Of a DNA stretch of 64,000 nucleotides, positions 36,243 to 43,736 are shown one piece after another. Where the stretch lies: NCBI GenBank assembly GCA_016786705.1, contig JAEUVV010000009.1:62001-126000 (forward strand), given 5' to 3'. A program made the translations under genes and the position numbers. The stretch comes from Taibaiella sp. (lineage in GTDB: Bacteria > Bacteroidota > Bacteroidia > Chitinophagales > Chitinophagaceae). Each line of letters starts with the position of its first letter. Position 1 is the stretch's first letter. Under the pieces are notes generated by a model. It was given only the letters and a program-made list of their open reading frames with translations, was not told the origin of the DNA and ran no database searches.

Positions 36243-37091
36243 TCAAAGCGCTTTTTCGAGGGTAAAAACCGTGATCTCAGGGCGTACATTAAAGCGCACC
36301 TGGAAGGAATGCCCAAGGGCCCGGTTGATATACAGCTGTCTGCCGTCTTCCAGGTCAATATGCCCCGCAGTATATTTCCGGTTCTTAACCGGTAAGACCG
36401 GAGGTGGCAGGAAAGGTGGCTTTACCTGCCCGCCATGGGTATGCCCGGCAAGGATCCAGCCTTTATAGCCGGCCCAGATATCCAGGTCGCAGGCATCCGG
36501 GTTATGGCACAGTACGATATTAGCCATTTCCGGTCGATGAGCAGGCATTACCAGTTCGGGTTTAAAGTTTGTAGCCCAGTAATCATCAATGCCCAGGATA
36601 TTAAAGCCGGGAATAATGGCCACCGATTCGTTACGCAGTATTTTCAGGCCCGCCTTTTCCAGTACACCAATCACTTTTTGGGCCACCTCGGGCTCGCTCC
36701 AGGCCCGGCCATAATCATGATTACCCAAAACACCAACGGTGGCCAACCTGCCCTTTACCGCGTGCCGGAAAACGGTTTGCAGGTCTTCCTTTTCAAGAAT
36801 ATCTTCTCTTTTATTAATAAAATCACCGGTGTAGACCACTATATCCGGGTTAAATGCTTTGGCGGCTTCAAAGGAATCGATAATGAATTGCCAGTCGAAA
36901 CGGTCGCCCACATGCATATCGCTGATCTGCATCAGTGTTTTACCCGCCAGTTCCTCCGGCAGGTTTTTAACCGGCATTTTAAGTGGGACAAATTCCAGCC
37001 AGAATGGCTCTATTTGCCAGGAGTAAAGCCCGGAGAGCAATCCCGCGCCTGCAATACCTGCCAGGCTTTTTATGAATGTCCTTCTTTTCAT
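36243..37091 (-). CDS. Calcineurin-like metallophosphoesterase (YkuE/YaeI type)
   Basis: 282 residues. An RRTFIK-containing N-terminus with a hydrophobic stretch (SLAGIAGAGLLSGLYS) suggests a Tat-type signal or anchor. The metal motifs occur in order: QISDMHVGDRFD (DxH), VVYTGDFINKR (GD), GVLGNHDYG (GNHD), and AGHTHGGQVKPP (GHTHGG). YaeI-like relatives cleave UDP-2,3-diacylglucosamine analogues or other phosphodiesters; the substrate is not known here. Confidence 0.9.
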   Translation of the reverse strand: MKRRTFIKSLAGIAGAGLLSGLYSWQIEPFWLEFVPLKMPVKNLPEELAGKTLMQISDMHVGDRFDWQFIIDSFEAAKAFNPDIVVYTGDFINKREDILEKEDLQTVFRHAVKGRLATVGVLGNHDYGRAWSEPEVAQKVIGVLEKAGLKILRNESVAIIPGFNILGIDDYWATNFKPELVMPAHRPEMANIVLCHNPDACDLDIWAGYKGWILAGHTHGGQVKPPFLPPPVLPVKNRKYTAGHIDLEDGRQLYINRALGHSFQVRFNVRPEITVFTLEKAL

Positions 37092-37286
37092 CTCTTTAAT
37101 GTATCCGCTGTATTAAACGGGGTTTATACCCAAAAATCGTATTGCAAACGGGTTATGTTTGAATAGTCTTACAAAACAACGGCTTAAAAAGGGGAAATCA
37201 GCCTGAAAAAAACAGCTATGATGTTTTCAATCTGTTAATATAAGCCCATTTTTGGCACAAGGCTCATGAGCATGCACTTAATCATT

Positions 37287-37294
37287 TAAATTTG
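37287..37294 (+). promoter_or_regulatory. -7 element of the first outer-membrane paralogue
   Basis: TAAATTTG followed by CCGG, 26 bases before the ATG at 37320. The same TTAAATTTGCCGG block precedes the second copy. Confidence 0.65.
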
Positions 37295-37319
37295 CCGGGA
37301 ACAAACAAAAGATATTTTT

Positions 37320-37883
37320 ATGAAAAAACTGCTATTCTCTGTTGCTGCAGTGGCTGCTATGGCCCTGACTTCAGTTACTGATGCTTCCGCCCAGGTGATT
37401 AAGGGTTTTTACAAACAGCCTTACAAAACACGTAATAACGGTACTTTCGATAAAGGAACCAGTATTTTCTCTCTTGGCCTTGGTGCACCTTATTCCTACG
37501 GTGGCTATAGAAACACCTTACCGCCGCTTTACCTGAAATATGAAATGGGTGTTGCAGACGAAATAGGTATTGGCTTTGTAGGTGGTCTGGGTTTAGGCAG
37601 ACACCGCGCCAACGATGACGCCTACTTCGGTACAGTTGTAGGACTGGTCGGCTACTACCACTTCAATAAAATAATCCCGGTACGTAACCTGGATGTATAC
37701 GCAGGCCTTGGGTTCGGTATTGACATCAACAACAGAACCTATGACGGAGCTGCTGAAGCCCGTATTGTAGGGCTGTTTAAAGGTGGAGTAAGATATTATT
37801 TCACCAATTCATTCGGTATTTACCTGGAATCGGGGTATGACCGCCTGAGTGCTGCGAATTTAGGGGTTACTTTTAGATTCTAA
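37320..37883 (+). CDS. Outer-membrane beta-barrel-like protein, tandem copy 1
   Basis: 187 residues. Signal peptide (MKKLLFSVAAVAAMALTS, cleavage after DASA). The mature part is a strand-rich, Gly/Tyr-rich chain (GTFDKGTSIFSLGLGAPYSY, YYHFNKIIP, VYAGLGFGID) ending in a terminal Phe (LGVTFRF), the usual outer-membrane assembly signal. No named family is recognised; an OmpW/opacity-like 8-strand barrel is possible. The next gene is an equal-length paralogue, about 70% identical, with its own promoter. Confidence 0.85.
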   Translation: MKKLLFSVAAVAAMALTSVTDASAQVIKGFYKQPYKTRNNGTFDKGTSIFSLGLGAPYSYGGYRNTLPPLYLKYEMGVADEIGIGFVGGLGLGRHRANDDAYFGTVVGLVGYYHFNKIIPVRNLDVYAGLGFGIDINNRTYDGAAEARIVGLFKGGVRYYFTNSFGIYLESGYDRLSAANLGVTFRF

Positions 37884-37904
37884 GGTCTAAAATCAATAGA
37901 AATA

Positions 37905-37935
37905 AGCCCATTCTTATCGAATGGGTTTGTTTTTA
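37905..37935 (+). terminator. Terminator between the two tandem paralogues
   Basis: 9-bp stem (37905-37913 with 37919-37927) followed by TGTTTTTA. Makes each copy its own transcription unit. Confidence 0.75.
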
Positions 37936-37961
37936 CCCCTGTGACTTATGATGATTATGCT

Positions 37962-37969
37962 TAAATTTG
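37962..37969 (+). promoter_or_regulatory. -7 element of the second outer-membrane paralogue
   Basis: TAAATTTG followed by CCGG, 22 bases before the ATG at 37992; duplicate of the box at 37287. Confidence 0.65.
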
Positions 37970-37991
37970 CCGGACAAACAAAACGAATTTT

Positions 37992-38555
37992 ATGAGAAAA
38001 CTAATATTTTCTGCAGCTGCTATAGCGGCATTATCTTTTTCTTCTGTAGCTGATGCATCAGCCCAGGTGATCAAAGGTTTTTACAAACAATCGTACAAAG
38101 CCCGTAATAACGGTACGTTCGATAAAGGCACCGGGATCTTTTCTATAGGCTTAGGTGCTCCTTATGCTTATGGCGGGTACAGGAATACTTTACCTCCGAT
38201 TTATGCGAAATATGAAATGGGCATTATGGATGAAGTGGGTATCGGGATTGTTGGCGGTTTGGGTTTAGGTAAAAATCGTTATAGCGATGAAGGTTATTTC
38301 GGAACTGTAGTAGGCTTGCTGGGTTACTATCACTTCAACAAATTTATTCCTTTACAAAAACTGGATGTTTACGCCGGCGTTGGATTTGGTTTTGATATCC
38401 ACAACAGAACTTACAATGGCGATACAGAAGCGGACGTATTACCTTTATTTAAAGTAGGGGCAAGATACTATTTCAGCAACTCTTTCGGTGTTTACCTGGA
38501 ATCAGGTTACGACCACCTGAGTGCAGCTAATTTAGGGATCACCTTAAGATTCTAA
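37992..38555 (+). CDS. Outer-membrane beta-barrel-like protein, tandem copy 2
   Basis: 187 residues, same length and layout as the preceding product, with signal peptide (MRKLIFSAAAIAALSFSS) and shared blocks such as AQVIKGFYKQ, NNGTFDKGT, GGYRNTLPP, KYEMG and GYYHFNK. It also ends in RF. Differences are spread along the chain and concentrated in the loops (RANDDAY vs YSDEGY), as expected for diverging surface loops. Function unknown. Confidence 0.85.
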   Translation: MRKLIFSAAAIAALSFSSVADASAQVIKGFYKQSYKARNNGTFDKGTGIFSIGLGAPYAYGGYRNTLPPIYAKYEMGIMDEVGIGIVGGLGLGKNRYSDEGYFGTVVGLLGYYHFNKFIPLQKLDVYAGVGFGFDIHNRTYNGDTEADVLPLFKVGARYYFSNSFGVYLESGYDHLSAANLGITLRF

Positions 38556-38570
38556 GTCTATAAAATGACT

Positions 38571-38617
38571 ATAAGAAAAGCTACCCATTCACGTTACGAA
38601 TGGGTAGCTTTTCTTAT
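38571..38617. terminator. 20-bp-stem bidirectional terminator before lysS
   Basis: Perfect stem (38571-38590 with 38598-38617) and 7-base loop, between the second paralogue and convergent lysS. Confidence 0.9.
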
Positions 38618-38634
38618 ATAAACTGTAAACGTTT

Positions 38635-40158
38635 TTAGTCAAATTTCTCCGGGCGCATTTGCGGGAAGAATAATACGTCCTGGATAGAAGGCTGATTGCT
38701 CAACAACATACACAGCCTGTCGATACCTATACCGATACCGGATGTGGGCGGCATACCATACTCAAGGGCTCTCAGGAAATCATGATCGATAAACATGGCT
38801 TCATCATCTCCCCGCTCCATCAGTTTCATCTGCTCCTCAAAACGTGCGCGCTGGTCTATCGGGTCATTCAGCTCGGTATAAGCATTAGCCAGCTCTTTAC
38901 CGTTAATCATTAATTCAAAACGCTCTACCAGCCCGTCTTTACTGCGGTGTTTTTTGGTCAATGGCGACATTTCTACCGGGTAGTCGATGATGAAGGTAGG
39001 CTGCACGTAAGTGTGCTCGGCTGTTTCTCCAAAGATCTCATCGATCAACTTTCCTTTACCGATATTCGGATCCACAGCGATATTTAATTGTTTACAAACC
39101 CCTCTTAAACCTTCTTCATCCATTTCACTGATATCAATACCGGTATTTTCTTTAACGGCATCGAAAATAGTAACCCGCTTGAACGGCGCTTTAAAGCTGA
39201 TGATATTATCACCTACCGGAACATCTGTTGTACCATGAACCGCGATGGCCAGGGCCTCAAACAATTGCTCGGTGATATCCATCATCCAGAAATAATCTTT
39301 ATAGGCCGTATACCATTCCAGTACCGTAAATTCAGGGTTATGCGTCCGGTCCATACCTTCATTACGGAAGTTACGGCTGAACTCGTACACCCAGTCGAAA
39401 CCACCTACTACCAGGCGCTTCAGGTACAGTTCATTAGCGATCCGCAAATAGTAAGGAACGTCCAAAGCATTGTGATGGGTAATGAAAGGTCTTGCGGCTG
39501 CCCCACCCGGGATATTTTGCAGTACCGGTGTATCTACTTCCATCGCGCCCCTGGTATTCAGGAATTCGCGGATGGTATTCATGATCGTTGTACGCTGGGT
39601 AAACGCCGTACGGGTATGCGGGTTGATGATCAGGTCGGCATAACGCTGGCGGTATCTGAATTCCGGGTCGGTCACTTCATCAAATACATTACCATCGACA
39701 TCTCTTTTTACCACCGGTAATGGTTTTAAAGATTTGGTCAGTAACGTAAATTCCTGAGCGTGCACAGATATTTCTCCTTTCTGGGTTACAAACACATAAC
39801 CTTTTATACCGATAATATCACCCAGGTCGATGCCTTTGATCGCCAGGTCCCAAAGCGCGGTATCCGTACCTTCCGGGGCTATCTCATCTTTTTTCAGGTA
39901 GATCTGGATAATACCTTTTGTATCCTGGATTTTTAAAAAGCCTGCTTTCCCTTTATTATTATTGCTCATCACCCTACCGGCCACACATACACTGGCAAAC
40001 TCCTCCTTCTTCTCCTCTGTAAACTGTTTCTTTATATCTTCTGAATAATGAGATACAGGATACAATGGCGCAGGATAAGCTTCTATGCCTGCCGCAGAAA
40101 GTGCATTTAATTTTTCTCTTCGCACTAATTCTTGCTCAGATAAGTGTTGAACTTGCAT
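38635..40158 (-). CDS. lysS: Lysine--tRNA ligase (class II)
   Basis: 507 residues. N-terminal OB-fold anticodon-binding domain (VCVAGRVMSNNNKGKAGFLK, residues about 55-150), and the class IIb core with motif 2 NFRNEGMDRTHNPEF and motif 3 GMPPTSGIGIGIDRL. A -7 element TATATTTG lies upstream at 40190-40197. Convergent with the outer-membrane paralogue; single gene. Confidence 0.97.
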   Translation of the reverse strand: MQVQHLSEQELVRREKLNALSAAGIEAYPAPLYPVSHYSEDIKKQFTEEKKEEFASVCVAGRVMSNNNKGKAGFLKIQDTKGIIQIYLKKDEIAPEGTDTALWDLAIKGIDLGDIIGIKGYVFVTQKGEISVHAQEFTLLTKSLKPLPVVKRDVDGNVFDEVTDPEFRYRQRYADLIINPHTRTAFTQRTTIMNTIREFLNTRGAMEVDTPVLQNIPGGAAARPFITHHNALDVPYYLRIANELYLKRLVVGGFDWVYEFSRNFRNEGMDRTHNPEFTVLEWYTAYKDYFWMMDITEQLFEALAIAVHGTTDVPVGDNIISFKAPFKRVTIFDAVKENTGIDISEMDEEGLRGVCKQLNIAVDPNIGKGKLIDEIFGETAEHTYVQPTFIIDYPVEMSPLTKKHRSKDGLVERFELMINGKELANAYTELNDPIDQRARFEEQMKLMERGDDEAMFIDHDFLRALEYGMPPTSGIGIGIDRLCMLLSNQPSIQDVLFFPQMRPEKFD

Positions 40159-40189
40159 AATAATAGTTGAATGCTTTAAAAATAAGCTG

Positions 40190-40197
40190 CAAATATA
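40190..40197 (-). promoter_or_regulatory. -7 promoter element of lysS
   Basis: The minus strand reads TATATTTG, exact consensus optimum, 32 bases before the ATG. Confidence 0.65.
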
Positions 40198-40324
40198 GTT
40201 CTATTTTGATTATCGGCTAACAGCTAACCGGGCTTAATTTACTACTCAACAACCCGGAGCTTAAAATATCCGGCAAAAAATAATCTAAAAAAAATTAATT
40301 TACACCCCAAACCTTAATCATATC

Positions 40325-40651
40325 ATGGACACAAACAGGCAAGATTCCCTGATCGCCGATATCAACAAGCAAATTGATCTCGGCTTTTCGGAAGAAGAGA
40401 TCCGCCAGAATTTACACCTTAACGGTTATATGCAAGAAGAAATCACCAAAGGATTGATGCTTGCCCGGCGAAGCCCGGCAGCAAAAGGGCAGGAAAAGAA
40501 ATCCAGTCCCTGGTCTTTACTGATCTCACTTTTCTTTATCATCCGCGGTATTATGTATCTTTCAAAAGGGCAAAATACAATGGGCTTCCTGATGACCGGC
40601 GTAGGGTTCATAGGCTTTATATTAAAAGTGGTAAGCATGAGCCGCAATTAA
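40325..40651 (+). CDS. Small membrane protein of unknown function
   Basis: 108 residues. A soluble charged N-terminus (1-60, ADINKQIDLGFSEEEIRQNL, helix-rich) and two hydrophobic segments near the C-terminus (LLISLFFIIRGIMYL and TMGFLMTGVGFIGFILKV). Not recognised. A terminator hairpin follows directly. Confidence 0.65.
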   Translation: MDTNRQDSLIADINKQIDLGFSEEEIRQNLHLNGYMQEEITKGLMLARRSPAAKGQEKKSSPWSLLISLFFIIRGIMYLSKGQNTMGFLMTGVGFIGFILKVVSMSRN

Positions 40652-40655
40652 ATAA

Positions 40656-40689
40656 AAAATGGGTTAACCCTAAAAGGCTAACCCATTTT
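40656..40689. terminator. Terminator after the small membrane protein
   Basis: 11-bp perfect stem (40656-40666 with 40679-40689), 12-base loop, between convergent genes. Confidence 0.75.
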
Positions 40690-40709
40690 ATGAATGGTAC
40701 TAACGTTAC

Positions 40710-41273
40710 TTATACGGTCATGATTTCTTTCTCCCTGTCTTTGCAGGCCACATCTACTTTTTCAATATTCTTATCGGTTAATGCCTGGATGCGCCCTTCA
40801 GCTTCCTTAGCCGCATCTTCGCTCAGGCCGTCTTTTTGTAATTTTTTGATCGCTTCAATCGCGTCCCGGCGGCTGCCACGAACAGCGATTTTCGCGGTTT
40901 CCCCTTCCGCGTATACTTTCTTCACCAATTCCTTCCTGCGTTCTTCTGTAAGCGGGGGTAAAAACAAGCGGATCACTTCACCATCATTCTGGGGAGTAAG
41001 GCCAATGTTAGCCATCATGATCGCTCTTTCGATAGGTGCGATCATACTCTTTTCCCAGGGTTGAATCGCGATAGTACGGGCATCGGGAACGGTCACATTA
41101 GCTACCTGGTTTACCGGGGTAGGCGCGCCATAATAGTCCACACTGATACCATCTACCATGTTGGGAGCCGCTTTACCGGCACGAATTTTCTGTAATTCGT
41201 TGTCCAAATGTGATAATGCCTTTTTCATGCCAGCCGAAGCGCCGCTTACCGCTTCTTCTAATAATTCAGTCAT
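40710..41273 (-). CDS. frr: Ribosome recycling factor
   Basis: 187 residues. Splits post-termination ribosomes with EF-G. HLDNELQKIRAGKAAPNMVDGI at the N-terminus, VPDARTIAIQPWEKSMI, and the C-terminal helix bundle LFLPPLTEERRKELVKKVYAE are all diagnostic. Preceded by its own -7 box (41319-41326) 46 bases upstream, and by prmC on the same strand. Confidence 0.96.
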   Translation of the reverse strand: MTELLEEAVSGASAGMKKALSHLDNELQKIRAGKAAPNMVDGISVDYYGAPTPVNQVANVTVPDARTIAIQPWEKSMIAPIERAIMMANIGLTPQNDGEVIRLFLPPLTEERRKELVKKVYAEGETAKIAVRGSRRDAIEAIKKLQKDGLSEDAAKEAEGRIQALTDKNIEKVDVACKDREKEIMTV

Positions 41274-41318
41274 CCTAATGATTTATATGTTTGTTGATAG
41301 ATTGTTTTAATAAGTTGA

Positions 41319-41326
41319 CAAAAATA
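41319..41326 (-). promoter_or_regulatory. -7 promoter element of frr
   Basis: Minus strand TATTTTTG matches TAnnTTTG, between prmC and frr; it would give frr an extra promoter. Confidence 0.5.
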
Positions 41327-41352
41327 AGGAAAGCCTTTCATTTGGCGAACTT

Positions 41353-42210
41353 TTATCTGAAAGCCGCCAGTATCCTGAAATTATCGTTCAGGTCTTTATG
41401 CAAAACGGCCTCCCAACCCGCATCTTTATATAACTCTAAAGTACCGGAAGCAAAAGTCTGGTTCAGCTCTAAAAACACTGCCTGTGCCCTTTTAGATTGC
41501 CCTGCCCAATCCAGTATTGCTTTATAAAATTGTTGCGGGTCATTATCCGTTACAAATAATGCGTTGTGCGGCTCAAAGCTTAAAACATGTTTTTCCATAA
41601 ATGCCGCTTCGGCCTCCAGGATATAAGGCGGGTTACTTACTACAATATCAAAGTCCCCGATCCCGGGCCATTTTGATTGATCCAGGAAGTCGCAGGCTAT
41701 AAATTGCACCTCCACGCCGTTCATTAAAGCGTTTTCAGCAGCAATTTTTAATGCTGCTTCAGAAATATCCACGCTAAGGAGCTCCAGGTTAGGCGCGTAT
41801 TTTTTTAAAGCAATAGCGATACAACCGGTACCGGTACCTACTTCCAGCACCTTCAAAGGCTTTTTGCCCACCCAGGCCAGTACTTTTTCCACCAGCTCTT
41901 CCGTTTCGGGACGCGGGATCAAAGTATCCTCATTTACCCTGAATTTAAGGCCATAGAAATCGGCCACACCCAATACATACTGCACCGGCCGGCCCGTTTG
42001 CAAGGTTTCCAGGAGCTGTTCAAAGTTTGCCTGCTCAGCCTCCCTCATTTCCTGCTGCATGGCCATTCTCAGGCCTAAGCGGTCCAGGCCCGATATATGA
42101 GACAATAACATATCCGCGATCACCTGAGCTTCACCCGGTTCATATTGGGAAGCTAAGCCTTTACGGGCTATTTGAAGGGCAGCAGCGATTGTAAGTTTAT
42201 GTATACTCAT
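41353..42210 (-). CDS. prmC: Release factor glutamine methyltransferase
   Basis: Methylates the Gln of the GGQ motif of RF1/RF2 (prfB here at 11118). 285 residues: N-terminal helical substrate-binding domain, then a class I methyltransferase with the SAM loop VLEVGTGTGCIAIAL and the catalytic NPPYIL. The start has a -7/-33 pair upstream at 42230-42262. It is one of several translation-termination genes in the window (prfB, frr). Confidence 0.94.
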   Translation of the reverse strand: MSIHKLTIAAALQIARKGLASQYEPGEAQVIADMLLSHISGLDRLGLRMAMQQEMREAEQANFEQLLETLQTGRPVQYVLGVADFYGLKFRVNEDTLIPRPETEELVEKVLAWVGKKPLKVLEVGTGTGCIAIALKKYAPNLELLSVDISEAALKIAAENALMNGVEVQFIACDFLDQSKWPGIGDFDIVVSNPPYILEAEAAFMEKHVLSFEPHNALFVTDNDPQQFYKAILDWAGQSKRAQAVFLELNQTFASGTLELYKDAGWEAVLHKDLNDNFRILAAFR

Positions 42211-42229
42211 ATATATAAGGTAAAGCGGG

Positions 42230-42262
42230 CAAATTTAAGCCCCGGAATCTATTGCTGCAAAA
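42230..42262 (-). promoter_or_regulatory. prmC promoter with both -7 and -33 elements
   Basis: Minus strand TAAATTTG (42230-42237) with TTTTG 20 bases upstream (42258-42262), a full Bacteroidota sigma-70-type promoter. Divergent from the PaaE-like gene. Confidence 0.65.
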
Positions 42263-42323
42263 TAACAGCATATTCTATTTTAAGCGATCGGCGAAAGCAA
42301 TGCAATTTTACAATCCTTTTACT

Positions 42324-42331
42324 TAAATTTG
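42324..42331 (+). promoter_or_regulatory. -7 promoter element of the PaaE-like gene
   Basis: TAAATTTG, exact consensus, 7 bases before the ATG at 42339, so the leader is very short. Confidence 0.6.
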
Positions 42332-42338
42332 CGCCATT

Positions 42339-43439
42339 ATGTCTACATTACAATTTCACGACCTAACCGTTAAAGATATCAGGCAGGAAACCCCGGATTG
42401 CGTTTCTATAGCATTCGAGGTTCCGGAGAACCTCCAGGAAACCTATAATTACCTGCCTGGTCAATACCTGACCTTTAAGACTATAATTGACGGACAGGAA
42501 GTGCGCCGCTCCTACTCCATATGTTCCGGCAAATGTGATAACGAGCTCAGGGTCGCTGTAAAAAGCGTAAACCCGCCGGGTAAATTCAGCACCTGGGCCA
42601 ATACCGAGCTCAAAGTAGGCGACGTGCTTAGCGTAATGCCGCCTTTAGGCAATTTCACGCCCAAAACCAGTGATAAACAAAAAAGAAATTATATCGCTTT
42701 TTCCGCAGGAAGTGGTATTACCCCGATCATGAGCATCATGAAAGAGGTCTTATATAATGAGCCGGCCAGTACCTTTACTTTAGTATTTGGTAACTACAAC
42801 CGGGGTTCTATCATATTTAAAGAAGAGCTGGAAGCGCTTAAAAACCGCTTTATGAGCCGCCTGCGCCTGTTTCACGTGATGAATAAAGAATCCCAGGAGG
42901 CCGTATTGCTGAATGGTATCATCACCGCGGAGAAAGCAAAATCATTCCAGGACCTGAAGCTGATCAATTACCAGTCAGTGGACGATGTGTTTATCTGCGG
43001 GCCGGAGCCAATGATTGTTGCCTTGAAAGATTATTTCCTGAACGAGGTGAAAATGCCTGCAGAGCGCGTTTATTTTGAGCTCTTCTCCTCCCCCGATCAA
43101 CCTAAGAAAGTTAATAAAGAGTGGGAAGCCAAACAGCAACAGATCGATCGTACTAAAGTGGCAAAAGTAACGGTAAAACTGGATGGTAACTCCTTCGATA
43201 TGGACCTTGCCTTTGGCGGTGAAAATATCCTGGATGCGGCGCTTCAAAACGGTGGCGACCTGCCTTATGCCTGTAAAGGCGGGGTTTGCTGTACCTGCAA
43301 AGCGAAGTTAGTTTCGGGAGAAGTGGATATGGAAGTAAACTATGGCCTCGAGCCGGATGAGATCGCCAATAATTTCATTCTTACCTGCCAGGCGCACCCG
43401 CGCAGCGAGCATGTGGTGGTTGATTTTGATATAAAATAA
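42339..43439 (+). CDS. Ferredoxin-NADP reductase-type electron transfer protein, PaaE-like
   Basis: 366 residues in the order FAD domain, NAD(P) domain, 2Fe-2S ferredoxin domain. FAD: RRSYSICSG; NADP: SAGSGITPIMSIMKEV; C-terminal plant-type [2Fe-2S] ligands in LPYACKGGVCCTCKAKL plus Cys in ILTCQAHP. The order and CKGGVCCTC match PaaE of the phenylacetyl-CoA epoxidase system. No paaABCD genes are in the window, so it may serve another oxygenase. Divergent from prmC. Confidence 0.9.
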   Translation: MSTLQFHDLTVKDIRQETPDCVSIAFEVPENLQETYNYLPGQYLTFKTIIDGQEVRRSYSICSGKCDNELRVAVKSVNPPGKFSTWANTELKVGDVLSVMPPLGNFTPKTSDKQKRNYIAFSAGSGITPIMSIMKEVLYNEPASTFTLVFGNYNRGSIIFKEELEALKNRFMSRLRLFHVMNKESQEAVLLNGIITAEKAKSFQDLKLINYQSVDDVFICGPEPMIVALKDYFLNEVKMPAERVYFELFSSPDQPKKVNKEWEAKQQQIDRTKVAKVTVKLDGNSFDMDLAFGGENILDAALQNGGDLPYACKGGVCCTCKAKLVSGEVDMEVNYGLEPDEIANNFILTCQAHPRSEHVVVDFDIK

Positions 43440-43464
43440 TTTTTTCTTTCAGAAAATAAAGTAC

Positions 43465-43472
43465 TATATTTG
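43465..43472 (+). promoter_or_regulatory. -7 promoter element of tRNA-Arg
   Basis: TATATTTG, exact consensus, 28 bases before the tRNA 5' end. Confidence 0.65.
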
Positions 43473-43500
43473 CATCCCATTTGAAACAGAATGAGGGGAC

Positions 43501-43574
43501 GGTTCCGTAGCTCAGTTGGATAGAGCAACAGCCTTCTAAGCTGTGGGTCATTGGTTCGAATCCAATCGGGATCA
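43501..43574 (+). tRNA. tRNA-Arg (anticodon TCT)
   Basis: 74 bases fold as a full cloverleaf: acceptor GGTTCCG/CGGGATC, D-arm AGCTCAGTTGGATAGAGC, anticodon loop CTTCTAA (anticodon TCT, reading AGA/AGG) on the stem ACAGC/GCTGT, and T-arm TTGGTTCGAATCCAA. The discriminator is A. The CCA end is not encoded (ACTA follows). It lies just 61 bases after the reductase gene. Confidence 0.95.
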
Positions 43575-43736
43575 CTAAAACGAACAAAGCGAAATCCGAG
43601 TTATGCGGGTTTCGCTTTTTTGACGAAAGAAATTGCTCTTTTTGAGTTTGGAAATTAAGACAAATAAGAGTAAATTTAATCGTTAGAAGTACATTTCAGT
43701 GTATTTGTCATAATTTAATGTGATTATAGAGATCTT

